Position numbers and translations under genes: made by a program. DNA of 64,000 nucleotides from Pedobacter sp. ISL-64. GTDB lineage: Bacteria > Bacteroidota > Bacteroidia > Sphingobacteriales > Sphingobacteriaceae. Where the stretch lies: assembly GCF_018613605.1 (NCBI RefSeq), contig NZ_JAGGPU010000002.1:124001-188000 (forward strand). Direction: 5' to 3'. The notes beneath the pieces are model-generated. The model was given only the letters and a program-made list of their open reading frames with translations. It did no database searches and was not told where the DNA came from. Positions within the stretch are counted from its first letter, which is position 1, and every line of letters begins with the position of its first letter. Positions 1-9,800 of the stretch are shown piece by piece.

Positions 1-16
1 CAAAAACAATAATAAG

Positions 17-502
17 ATGTCGCAAAAATCAGAAACAGAAAAAGTGGGAAGTAAGGAATTCTTTACCCCCAAAGCGCTATCGGTATATACCAAACGGATA
101 AACCGTTTGACGCCACATTCGGAGCGCCAGTGGGGAACCATGGAAGCAGATCAGATGTTGCATCATCTAAACCTTGCATGCGGTAGTTCATTGGGTTATT
201 TCAATCTGGCAGATGAAAGCACCTTCTTAACAAGAACTATTTTTAAATGGCTGTTGATAGATATTTTGCCACAGATGCCAAAAGGACTGAAAATGCCCGT
301 TGGCTTTAAAATCCCCTTAAACCGGCATTTTGATTTCGAGCAGGAAAAAAATATCCTGTTAGAAATCATTGCGACAGCCACCAGTAGTAAAAGCACCTCA
401 AGTTGGACGGCGCATGTCGGCTTCGGACACTTAAGTAATAGCCAATGGGCTAAATTATTGTCAAAACATATCGATTATCACCTCAAACAATTTGGTGTTT
501 AG
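17..502 (+). CDS. DUF1569 / DinB-like protein (cytoplasmic)
   Basis: A 161-residue protein with the DUF1569 signature: a WGTM motif followed by QMLHHLN (His49-His50), and a C-terminal HIDYHLKQF stretch (His151, His155). In the DinB superfamily such histidines bind a metal ion, and many members are thiol-dependent transferases or of unknown function. There is no signal peptide or membrane segment. The ATG is preceded by an A-rich leader typical of Bacteroidota. It is closely related to the next gene, from which it is separated by 50 bp, so this is a tandem duplication and probably one transcript. The substrate cannot be read from the sequence. Recognition of the family is good; the role is unknown. 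Confidence 0.8.
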   Translation: MSQKSETEKVGSKEFFTPKALSVYTKRINRLTPHSERQWGTMEADQMLHHLNLACGSSLGYFNLADESTFLTRTIFKWLLIDILPQMPKGLKMPVGFKIPLNRHFDFEQEKNILLEIIATATSSKSTSSWTAHVGFGHLSNSQWAKLLSKHIDYHLKQFGV

Positions 503-552
503 TCCAGACATAAGCTAAAAAACTAAGTTTAAACGCCATCTAAATAAAAAAA

Positions 553-1236
553 ATGAATAAGCTAATCTTAACACTGGCCATAGTACTGTTTACTGTAATA
601 GGCGCTAGCGCACAAGCCAGAAAAGAAAAAACAACCGAAATAAATAACAAGGACAATCCATCAATTGAAGCTAAGAATGTAAAAGCAAAACTCGATAGGA
701 AAGTAATCAACAGGCATTTACTGCACAGTGTTTTTCCGATACTTTTTGCCACTATTAAGCAACCTTTTGTGAAAGGGATCAGGGGGAAGGATTTTTTTAC
801 CGACGAGAAATTGCAGACTTACATCACCAGAATAAATGGCCTTACGTCACAATCAGGGCGGGTATGGGGCACGATGACACCAGCGCAAATGTTGCATCAT
901 TTAAACTTGGCTACCGGAACCGCCCTGGATTATTTTGACCTACCGGATGAAAGCTTTTGGATGTCGAGAACCACATTTAAGTTTATATTGGTAGATGTAC
1001 TTTCCAAACAACCCAAAGGATTGCGGATACCCCTAACTTTTAAAATCCCGCCTGAAGAGCATTTTGATTTCGAAAAGGAAAAAAAACTATTGATTGAAAT
1101 CATCAGCAGGGCAAGCAAAAGCAAGAATACAGCAGCTTGGGGCCCACATCCATTATTCGGTAAAATGACAGATAAAGAATGGGGAAGGCTGCTCACCATG
1201 CATATCGACTATCACTTGAAACAATTTGGACAATAA
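553..1236 (+). CDS. DUF1569 / DinB-like protein with N-terminal export signal
   Basis: A 227-residue paralogue of the gene just upstream. Residues 1-21 form a clear signal peptide (hydrophobic LILTLAIVLFTVIGASA core, cleavage near AQA). About 60 residues of polar linker follow, then a full DUF1569 domain with WGTM, QMLHHLN (His115-His116) and HIDYHLKQF (His217, His221). The domain is otherwise normal in length. DinB-like proteins are usually cytoplasmic, so the added leader is unusual and predicts a periplasmic or envelope location. It is followed by an SDR gene 29 bp downstream and may be cotranscribed with it. Function unknown. Confidence 0.8.
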   Translation: MNKLILTLAIVLFTVIGASAQARKEKTTEINNKDNPSIEAKNVKAKLDRKVINRHLLHSVFPILFATIKQPFVKGIRGKDFFTDEKLQTYITRINGLTSQSGRVWGTMTPAQMLHHLNLATGTALDYFDLPDESFWMSRTTFKFILVDVLSKQPKGLRIPLTFKIPPEEHFDFEKEKKLLIEIISRASKSKNTAAWGPHPLFGKMTDKEWGRLLTMHIDYHLKQFGQ

Positions 1237-1265
1237 ACCATACTAGACAACAAAAAACAGAAATC

Positions 1266-2030
1266 ATGGAAATTAAAGGAAAAACAATATTAATTACAGG
1301 CGGTGCCGCAGGTATCGGACTGGAAGCTACCAAACAGTTTTTGGCTGGTGGCGCTAAAGTGATTATCACTGGCAGAGATCAGGCAAAGTTGGATGCTGCA
1401 AAAAAAACTTATCCATCCATCACTACGATAAAAAGCGACGTAGCCGATGCGAATGATGCGCAATCACTTTTCGATCAGGTTAAAACATTGGGAGGCATTG
1501 ATATCTTGTACAATAATGCAGGGATCATGAGTGGTCCGGCCAATTTGGGCAAGGCTGATGACAAACATTTTAAATCGGCAGAGGCCGAGATCAACATCAA
1601 TTATCTTGGGGTTATCCGATTGAACAATCTTTTTATGGATATGTTACAATCAAAAAAAGAAAGTGCCATTATCAATACATCATCGGTACTGAGTTATGTT
1701 CCATTTAATCTTGCACCAACCTATTCGGCTAGTAAGGCGGCAGTTCGTTTCTATACGGTCGCCCTGCGAGATCATTTAAACATTATTGGCAGTAAAGTTA
1801 AGGTGTTTGAATTATTGCCTCCTGTAGTAGCCACCAGCATGACAGAAAACCTTGATACCAAAACCATCACTCCCCAAAAACTGATTTTTGAACTGATTTC
1901 AGCTATCAAGAAAAATACATATACCATTCGGGTGGGCGATACGAAATTGGTTTACCTGATGCACCGTATTGCTCCTAATGTGGCTTATGGACTGGTAAAT
2001 ACTGCGAAAAACGCAAAACTGTTGAAGTAA
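1266..2030 (+). CDS. Short-chain dehydrogenase/reductase (DltE-like SDR)
   Basis: A classical SDR of 254 residues. The nucleotide-binding motif TGGAAGIG lies at residues 11-18, NNAGIM follows the fourth strand, and the catalytic YSASK has Tyr153 and Lys157. The open frame extends 87 bp further upstream into the preceding gene, but ATG 1266 sits directly before the conserved first strand and after an A-rich leader, so it is the chosen start. It sits between the DUF1569 pair and an aldehyde dehydrogenase, which suggests conversion of an alcohol or carbonyl compound with NAD(P). The substrate cannot be told from the sequence. Confidence 0.87.
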   Translation: MEIKGKTILITGGAAGIGLEATKQFLAGGAKVIITGRDQAKLDAAKKTYPSITTIKSDVADANDAQSLFDQVKTLGGIDILYNNAGIMSGPANLGKADDKHFKSAEAEININYLGVIRLNNLFMDMLQSKKESAIINTSSVLSYVPFNLAPTYSASKAAVRFYTVALRDHLNIIGSKVKVFELLPPVVATSMTENLDTKTITPQKLIFELISAIKKNTYTIRVGDTKLVYLMHRIAPNVAYGLVNTAKNAKLLK

Positions 2031-2065
2031 GTAACCGAAATTGATAGACATTAAATCTAAATGAT

Positions 2066-3481
2066 ATGATAGAGACAATAGTGGCAGGAGATGATCTGCT
2101 CCTGCAGATACTTCAAGTTCAAAGACACGCCTTTCTGCGTGATGGCGCACCCACACTGGAACAGAGACGATCTGATCTAAAAAAGTTTAAGGCAGCATTG
2201 ATTGCCAGGAAAGAAGATATAGAAAAGGCAATTAATGCCGATTTTGGTCATCGATCAAAACACGAAACGGATGTCGTAGAAATCTTAGGGGTAGTTGAAG
2301 GGATTAAATATCTCTATAAAAATCTCCGCAAATTTATGCGACCTCAAGATCGCCATGTGGCCATGCACATGAAATTGGGGAAAGCTCATGTAGAGTATCA
2401 ACCACTCGGGGTTGTAGGCGTTATATCGCCCTGGAACTATCCCATTAATTTGTCGTTGATGCCTGTTGTTACCGCAATCGCTGCCGGGAATAGGGTAATG
2501 CTCAAACCCTCGAAGTTTACACCTGCAACCAATGCGGTTATTGAAGCAATGTTTAAAGCTATTTTCCCTGCAGATCAGGTAACACTTGTAAATGGCGATG
2601 GTGCAGCATTTTCTAAGTTACCTTTTGATCATTTGGTCTTTACCGGAAGTACGTCAGTCGGGCGATCTGTAATGAAAGCGGCCAGTGAAAATCTCGTTCC
2701 TGTAACCTTAGAGCTCGGAGGCAAATCGCCGGTAATTATGGGCAAAGGTTATTCGTTTGAAAAGGCAGCTTCAAGAATTGTGTATGGAAAATTACTGAGT
2801 GCAGGACAAACCTGTATTGCACCAGATTATGTTTTAGTACACGAAGCTGAAGTAGAAACTTTTGTAAATGCTTATGATAGGGAGGTAAAGAAAGCCTATC
2901 CGGATGGGCCAACTGGTGAGGATTATACTTCCATCATCAATGACAAACAATATGAAATTTTGCAGGATTTGCTTGATGATGCAAAAAAACTCGGTGCTAA
3001 GATCATAGAAATCGGCGTTAAACCAGAAGACGCATCCAAACGTCCGCATACGATGGCTCCTAAAATTGTACTGGGCGTGACCGATGAGATGAAGATTGCA
3101 CATGAAGAGATTTTTGGGCCTATATTGCCGGTGTTACCTTATCGCAGTGTTGAGGGTGCCATTAATTATGTAAACCATCGACCAAGACCATTGGCACTTT
3201 ATTATTTTGGTAAGGATAACAATGAAAAGCGAAAAGTGTTGAACAGTACTACTTCTGGAAATGTGACCGTTAATGGAACATTTTCGCACATTGCGCAAGA
3301 TGATCTTCCATTTGGCGGTGTTGGTGATAGCGGTATGGGGCAGTATCACGGCATCGAAGGATTTCGCACACTTAGCCACGCTAAAGGGATCTACGAGCAG
3401 GGCATTTGGAACGGCATGGATATGCTCCACGCTCCATTTGGGAAACTTACTGATAGGCTGATTAGATTTTTTCTGAAGTAA
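2066..3481 (+). CDS. Aldehyde dehydrogenase, ALDH3 type (coniferyl/fatty aldehyde dehydrogenase-like)
   Basis: A 471-residue NAD(P)-dependent aldehyde dehydrogenase of the membrane-tail-less ALDH3 group. ISPWNYP marks the cofactor fold, FTGST the nucleotide-binding turn, LELGGKSP holds the general base Glu216, and GQTCIAPDY holds the catalytic Cys250. EEIFGPILPV and LPFGGVGDSG near the C-terminus are characteristic of ALDH3 and coniferyl aldehyde dehydrogenases. It follows the SDR by 35 bp, so alcohol to aldehyde to acid oxidation by the two neighbours is a reasonable inference. A second enzyme of the same type is encoded at 54886-56250. Confidence 0.9.
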   Translation: MIETIVAGDDLLLQILQVQRHAFLRDGAPTLEQRRSDLKKFKAALIARKEDIEKAINADFGHRSKHETDVVEILGVVEGIKYLYKNLRKFMRPQDRHVAMHMKLGKAHVEYQPLGVVGVISPWNYPINLSLMPVVTAIAAGNRVMLKPSKFTPATNAVIEAMFKAIFPADQVTLVNGDGAAFSKLPFDHLVFTGSTSVGRSVMKAASENLVPVTLELGGKSPVIMGKGYSFEKAASRIVYGKLLSAGQTCIAPDYVLVHEAEVETFVNAYDREVKKAYPDGPTGEDYTSIINDKQYEILQDLLDDAKKLGAKIIEIGVKPEDASKRPHTMAPKIVLGVTDEMKIAHEEIFGPILPVLPYRSVEGAINYVNHRPRPLALYYFGKDNNEKRKVLNSTTSGNVTVNGTFSHIAQDDLPFGGVGDSGMGQYHGIEGFRTLSHAKGIYEQGIWNGMDMLHAPFGKLTDRLIRFFLK

Positions 3482-3560
3482 TTAATTTTCAGCCAGTGAT
3501 TGACCATGAAATAGAACAGGCCTTGTTAAGGCTAATTGAAGATAATAGAATAAATAGCAT

Positions 3561-4676
3561 ATGGATACTGTCTTATCAGCACCAACCAAAGTTGGAGCTT
3601 ACACCTTAAAAAATAGAATTGTGATGCCACCGCTTACAAGAATGAGAGCAGGTGATGGTGATGTACAATCAGGACTGAATGCGGAATATTACCGTCAACG
3701 GGCATCAGCAGGATTGATAATCGCAGAGGGAAGCCAGATATCTCCGCAAGGAAAAGGCTTTCCCGGCACGCCGGGCATCTATAATGAAGAGCAAGTGGCT
3801 GGCTGGAAAAAAGTAACAGATGCAGTTCACGAAGAAGGCGGGGTTATATTTTTGCAACTTTGGCATGTGGGCAGGGTATCACATTCATCCCTCCAGCCGG
3901 ATGAGAAATTGCCTGTAGCACCCTCGCCTCTCGCTGCCATAGGCGAAGCTTATTTGCCCAGCTTCTCCAGGGCTCCTTATGAAACTCCACATGAATTAAC
4001 AATACAAGAAATTAAAGCCATTCTAGCCGATTACGGTAACGCAGCTATCAACGCCCAAAAAGCGGGATTTGATGGAGTGGAAATCCATGCAGCGAACGGT
4101 TACCTGATCGAAGAATTTTTACGATCTGTAAGCAACCACCGCACAGATGAATATGGTGGCAGTATCGAAAACAGGGAGAAGTTGCTATTGGAAGTTGTGG
4201 AGACTGTACTCTCGGTTTGGCCCAATGATAAAGTAGGAATTCGCATTTCGCCATTTTATACCGGAAATATTGTAGCCGAACCCGATCCAATGCCTTTGTA
4301 CAGTCATGTGGTCAATCAATTGGCCAAATACAACCTCGCCTACCTTCATGTTATAGAAAACCGGGAATCAACAGCAATGCTCCTGCCGGGACAAAAGGAA
4401 ACGGTAATTGATATCGAGGATTTTGCGGTTAAACAATTTAGGGGATTTTATAAAAATCCAATGATTGCAGCAGGGGGATTTGACAAGCAAAGAGCGGAAA
4501 CGGTAATTGAAAAAGGCTATGCAGATGCGGTGGCGTTTGGACGTCATTTTATCTCCACGCCAGATCTTCCCTATAGACTTATCAATGGAATTGCGCCAAA
4601 TCCGTACGACAGAACCACGTTTTATGGCGGTGGAGCCAAAGGTTATACCGACTATAGAACGTACGAGGTAATTTAA
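3561..4676 (+). CDS. Old Yellow Enzyme family alkene reductase (NemA-like)
   Basis: A 371-residue FMN-dependent ene-reductase. The opening KNRIVMPPLTRMRA segment and the EIHAANGYL motif (His176, Asn179, Tyr181) are the substrate-anchoring and proton-donor residues of the family. The SNHRTDEYGGSIENR block and the C-terminal ADAVAFGRHFISTPDLP phosphate-binding region are also present. Such enzymes reduce activated C=C bonds (enals, enones, maleimides, nitro compounds) with NAD(P)H. It is the last gene of a redox group that begins with the DUF1569 pair. No local regulator is seen. Family assignment is firm; the physiological substrate is unknown. Confidence 0.92.
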   Translation: MDTVLSAPTKVGAYTLKNRIVMPPLTRMRAGDGDVQSGLNAEYYRQRASAGLIIAEGSQISPQGKGFPGTPGIYNEEQVAGWKKVTDAVHEEGGVIFLQLWHVGRVSHSSLQPDEKLPVAPSPLAAIGEAYLPSFSRAPYETPHELTIQEIKAILADYGNAAINAQKAGFDGVEIHAANGYLIEEFLRSVSNHRTDEYGGSIENREKLLLEVVETVLSVWPNDKVGIRISPFYTGNIVAEPDPMPLYSHVVNQLAKYNLAYLHVIENRESTAMLLPGQKETVIDIEDFAVKQFRGFYKNPMIAAGGFDKQRAETVIEKGYADAVAFGRHFISTPDLPYRLINGIAPNPYDRTTFYGGGAKGYTDYRTYEVI

Positions 4677-4873
4677 TTACAAAACTAAAAAGATAATGGG
4701 CGGAAAAACCAAAACTAAGGAATCACCATTTACAATTGAGGCGGTGAAGATTTAATTTATTAGAATCTCTTATTTCGAAAGGTCGTTGCCCAGAAGCCTT
4801 CACTTTAATAATAATCTGGTTTGATACATTAAAATCAATATATTGACCTCAAAATCGAGGAAAGGGGATTGTA

Positions 4874-5470
4874 ATGACGCAATATGGCAATTATACGGAT
4901 TCTGAGTTAGTTGTCATGCTAAAAGACGGCAACCATGCCTCCTTTGCGGAAATTTACAATCGTTACGGCATGGTGATTTATTACAAAGTGAATCAGATGC
5001 TAAGAGATGAAGAGGCGGCAAAGGACTTGGTTCAGGATCTGTTCATGGGTTTATGGACAAAGCCAGAATTGATCCGAGCAGATGCCAATCTTCCTGGGTA
5101 TCTATACATTGCTTCCAGAAATAAAGTATTTAACCTTATACAAAAGGGTAATACCAGAAATGACTTCCTGAAATTGATATCTGCCTACGCAACTGAAGTT
5201 AGCACAGAAACTATGGATAAATTGGATGCTCGTGAATTGATGGGTATTGTTGCCATGGAAATCGAAAAATTACCACCCAAAATGAAAAAGGTTTTTGAAT
5301 TAAGTCGGTTAGAAAGCCTTTCACATCGGGAAATTGCGGAAAAATTGGGAATTTCGGAGCAGACTGTAAAGGCACAGGTACACAATGCACTGGTTATTTT
5401 GAAAGCAAAGTTAGGTGGATATGTTTCAGGTGTATTTTTTATGCTCATTTGGCTGGATAAAATAAAATGA
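4874..5470 (+). CDS. RNA polymerase ECF sigma factor (module 1)
   Basis: A 198-residue ECF sigma-70 factor. Region 2 (residues about 22-95) carries the EEAAKDLVQDLFMGLW core-binding helix and the YLYIASRNKVFN -10 recognition part. Region 4 (about 125-180) shows PPKMKKVFELSRLESLSHREIAEKLGISEQTVK, the usual helix-turn-helix. The C-terminal VSGVFFMLIWL tail is hydrophobic, as often seen in Bacteroidota sigma factors of Sus loci. It is followed by a FecR-type anti-sigma gene and a SusC/SusD pair. This is the classical arrangement in which ligand-loaded SusC with its STN domain releases the sigma factor from FecR. Confidence 0.92.
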   Translation: MTQYGNYTDSELVVMLKDGNHASFAEIYNRYGMVIYYKVNQMLRDEEAAKDLVQDLFMGLWTKPELIRADANLPGYLYIASRNKVFNLIQKGNTRNDFLKLISAYATEVSTETMDKLDARELMGIVAMEIEKLPPKMKKVFELSRLESLSHREIAEKLGISEQTVKAQVHNALVILKAKLGGYVSGVFFMLIWLDKIK

Positions 5471-5551
5471 TTTTTTTTTAGGTTATCCCTAACCCCTAAG
5501 TCTTTCTGATCTGTATTACTATTAAACAGGTAAACCTAAGCCTGACGAAAT

Positions 5552-6667
5552 ATGGATAATCGGGAAGTTCAAGCATTAATTCAAAAATACCAGGATGGCA
5601 AAAGCAGCCATGAAGAACAAATGTTGTTAGAAAATTGGTATGCCAGAGAATCCTATCGGCAAATGCAACATCCTGAAAGCGAAGATTACCCGATAATACA
5701 AAAAGAAATATGGGAGTCTATTCAACTGAATTTACCGGTTAGAAAAATCAGGTTGTGGCCAAAAATTGCTTTTGCAGCTGCTGCTGTGGCAGTCTTAGTG
5801 TTTGGAACTTTATTCTTTATATTGAGAAGTGCTCCCGGCTTGAGCCCCAAGTCCATCGCCTACCAAAACGATGTCCTACCGGGTGGCCTCGGTGCCACAA
5901 TTACTTTGTCTAATGGTCAAAAAATTAAATTAAATGGAAAAAAAAATGGTTTGGTGGCAGCCTCTGGAGCTGCCCTGAAGTATGAGGATGGCTCGGAGCT
6001 CAGAAGTGTAACTGATTCCCACAGTACTAACTATACGGCCGAAACAGCAAAAGCCCAGACCTATATATTTACCCTGCCCGATGGAACGAAAGTGTGGCTT
6101 AACGCGGCTTCAAGTTTAAAGTTTCCTGCACAATTTTCCGGACAAAAACGAGTAGTAGAGTTGATTGGGGAAGGATATTTTGAAGTAGCAAAGAATAAAG
6201 CCAGACCATTTATTGTAAAGGGACCCGGACAGGAGATTAAGGTATTGGGAACACATTTTAATGTCAATACGTATGATGATGACCCGATTTGTAAAACAAC
6301 ATTGCTGGAAGGAAGTGTTCAGATAAGTCATGATGGAAAAGTTGTAAAGCTATTCCCCGGTCAGAAATCTTTAATAAGTAAAAATTCTATTCAGGTCATA
6401 ACAGCCGATACGGATGATGAAATTGACTGGGTAAAAGGAGATTTTGTGTTTAAAGCAGAGTCGCTTCAAACAATTATGAAAGAGATAGCCCGCTGGTATG
6501 ACGTGGACGTATATTATGCTGGAGGAGTAGACTCTAATATGATTCTCGGCGGCTTTGTATCCCGCTCAAAAAATATATCCGCGGTGTTAAAAATGATGGA
6601 ACTTACCAAAATGGTACGTTTCAACATCCAGGGAAAAAAAATTACAGTCTTGCCTAATAATAATTAA
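5552..6667 (+). CDS. FecR-type anti-sigma factor (module 1)
   Basis: A 371-residue single-pass inner-membrane protein. The cytoplasmic N-terminus (1-70) resembles the anti-sigma segment of Bacteroidota FecR proteins, residues about 71-91 form the transmembrane helix (FAAAAVAVLVFGTLFFIL), and the rest is periplasmic. The FecR domain shows LPDGTKVWLNAASSLKFP, a GEGYFEV strand and VLGTHFNV. The C-terminal DUF4974-like part has WYDVDVYY and GGFVSR. It sits 81 bp after the ECF sigma gene and 192 bp before the SusC gene, so it should hold that sigma factor inactive until the receptor signals. Confidence 0.92.
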   Translation: MDNREVQALIQKYQDGKSSHEEQMLLENWYARESYRQMQHPESEDYPIIQKEIWESIQLNLPVRKIRLWPKIAFAAAAVAVLVFGTLFFILRSAPGLSPKSIAYQNDVLPGGLGATITLSNGQKIKLNGKKNGLVAASGAALKYEDGSELRSVTDSHSTNYTAETAKAQTYIFTLPDGTKVWLNAASSLKFPAQFSGQKRVVELIGEGYFEVAKNKARPFIVKGPGQEIKVLGTHFNVNTYDDDPICKTTLLEGSVQISHDGKVVKLFPGQKSLISKNSIQVITADTDDEIDWVKGDFVFKAESLQTIMKEIARWYDVDVYYAGGVDSNMILGGFVSRSKNISAVLKMMELTKMVRFNIQGKKITVLPNNN

Positions 6668-6859
6668 CCAATTAATATATCAACTAAACCATTCAATATG
6701 AGAAAATATCTACGACAGCAGGATTAATACAAAACAGTGGTTTTTAAGATAAAGAACCATGTCCCCGACTGGAATCAGGAACATGGAGATTACATCTGAG
6801 TTAACCCTAAAAAACAAATTTCAAGTCCATTTTACGTATTAACCCAAACATTCAAAAGT

Positions 6860-9800
6860 ATGAATAAATATGCTTTTAAACCAGGCATGTCCCGTAAAAA
6901 GCTGCCTTCAAAACTTCTATTGATTATGAAGTTGATTATAGTCTTTATGACCACGTTTCTAATTCAGGTAAGTGCCAATACATTTGGACAGCGTGTCACG
7001 CTCTCAGAAAAAAAGGCTTCACTTGAAAAAATGTTTCAAAAAATAAGAAAACAGACGGGCTACGACTTTTTCTTTGATGCGAAAATTGTTCAATCCATTA
7101 AACCTGTAGATATCCACCTTAATAATGCTACTATCGAGGAAGCATTGAATAGTCTGCTTGCAGGTCAGCCGCTCGTTTATGAGATCAACGAGAATTCCGT
7201 CATTATCCGAAAAAAGGAAACCTCTTTTATGGACAGGTTGATTTCCAAATTTAATAGGATTGATATACACGGCGTAATTAAGGATGCCCAGGGCAATCTT
7301 ATGGCAGGTGCATCTATTGCTGTAAAAGGAAAGGATCAGCTGGTTAAAACGAATCAGAAAGGAGAATTCTTCATCCAAAACGTTGACCAAAATGATATTC
7401 TAATCGTGTCTTTTATAGGATTCGTTTCTCAGGAAGTGGCCCTTAAAGATGGGGCTCCATTGGAAATTGTTCTTAAAGAACAGGTGGCTGTTCTGGGAGA
7501 GGTTACGGTATCTACCGGATATCAGAACATCAAGAGTGCAAAGGTTACCGGGGCAATTACCACTATAGGATCAGAAGAACTGGAAAAGCGAAATGTAACC
7601 AATCTGTTGAGCAACCTGGAAGGTAAAGTCCCAGGCTTGGTATACTACAACAGTACAGTTACAGTGCGGGGCTTGTCGACCATGCAAGCCAATCAGCAGG
7701 TTCTGGTGGTCGTAGACGGCTTCCCGATTGAGGGTTCGGTCGCTGATCTTAATCCGTATGACATTGAAAGTGTAAGTGTGCTGAAAGATGCTGCCGCCGC
7801 AGCCATCTATGGTGCAAAAGCCTCCAATGGAGTGATTGTTGTGACTACAAAACGAGCAAAGGTAAAGGGCAAAACCGTGGTTGAATTCGCTACGAATTAC
7901 AATTATTTCCAAAAGCCCGATTACAGCAATTACAACTACATGACGCCAGCACAACAGGTAGACGTAGAAGGTAGGTATTACGACTACTGGTTTAACCGAA
8001 ATGCTGCGGGGAATCCGGCCCAAATGACGCAAACTTTCGAATCTAACATTCAAAGCGGCCTTTCGGTAACACCTGTACAATATGCGTATTACCAATTGGC
8101 AAAAGGACAGATCAACAATGCGGATCTGCAATCCAGACTAAACACTTTTAAAGCCAACGATTTTGTAAAAGACTATAAGAACAATGCCTTATCAAACCAG
8201 TTGATCCAGCAATATAATTTGGCCTTAAGGACTAGTGGAGAGCGGTCGCAATCCAGCCTGGTCTTGAATTACAAAACAGACAATACAGGTATTATCAATG
8301 CTTATAACCGTCAGCTGAATATATTTTTTAAAGGCAGTTATAATCTAGCCAAATGGATAGATGTTGACTATGGCTTAAATATGGTTATAGGAAAGGTCAG
8401 GGCACAAAACAATACGGAGGCTACTAATCCTTTCAATGTACCTTCTTACTACAGTCTTTTTGATGCGACGGGTGCAAGAAGCCAATATTCCTTATCTTAT
8501 TTCAATGTCTATAGTACCAATAATACTATTCTTGAGTCGACAGCGAATTTATATTCGATGAAATTTAATCATCTGGACGAGCTGGAGCGTGATTATAACA
8601 ATACCTCTTCCAGGAACAGCCGCTATTATGTGAGTTTGAATATTAAACCGATAGCCGGATTAAGTATCAGGCCTCAATTCCAATATGAGGACAACTATGC
8701 AGAGACGCTGGGCTATTCAGAAAAGGAAAGTTACACCATGCGTTATTTACAAAATACATTTTCGACCAGGCTGGCCACCGGTTTCAGAAACCTTTTGCCG
8801 CCTGGAGGCAGGTTGGAAACTTCCAGAACAAATAATCAAAGCTATACTGCCCGTTTACAAACCAATTACGATAAGCAGATTGGCCGTGGGGCGATATCTT
8901 TTTTGGCTGGTGCAGAATTAAGGCAAACCCGAGCGGAGTTTAAATCAAGTGCATTATTTGGCTACGTAGATCAATTGCAGTCACAGGCCAGTACGGCATT
9001 GGTTTATGAAACCCTGAGAACACAGCCTAATGCATTCTACAGTGCGATGGTTTTTCCAAGTTTATTGTATGGAACGGATATCAATAGGTTTGGAACCCGA
9101 GATGTCATTCACCGTTTTGGTTCAGGTTATGCGAACTTAACGTACACATTGGATGGTAAGTACAATGCTTTTGGCTCTGTAAGGAAAGACTATGCAGACT
9201 TATATGGAGGAGACACCAAGTTCCGCGGCAGGCCATTATGGTCAGCAGGTTTGTCATGGATTATGTCTGAGGAAAAATTCATCAAAGACATCAAGGTGAT
9301 TGATTACCTGAAATTGAGATCGAGTTATGGGGTGACAGGCAATATCGACCTGAACTATACCTCGAAACTTACGGCAAATATTGCTGGCACAAATACCTTC
9401 ACCAGGGAGCCAATTGCAAACATTGTGATCCCACCGAATGATAAACTGCGTTGGGAAAAAACCAGTACGATCAATATTGGACTTGATTTTGGGTTACTCG
9501 ATCAGCGTTTGAGGGGTAATTTTGATGTATACAGGAAAAAAGGAACAGACCTGTTTGCCAGAAAGCGGTTGGATGCAACGCTGGGATTTTCGAGCCTGGT
9601 GATCAATAACGGTGATATGCTTAACAAGGGTGTAGAACTGGGGTTAAATTACGACTGGTTTAGGCCGGGGCGGGAGCATCAACTGGGCTGGACGAGTTCC
9701 ATTGTCATCAGTAAAAACAAAAACAAGATTACCTCGGTAGATCAGGTTGCCAGTACCCCGGGCCTGCTTGCCGGAAGTGGGGCCTTTACCGTAGATCACC

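Noticed and set aside
4696..4755. 19-codon ATG frame before the first ECF sigma gene
   Set aside because: Too short and without recognisable features; no support beyond an open frame.
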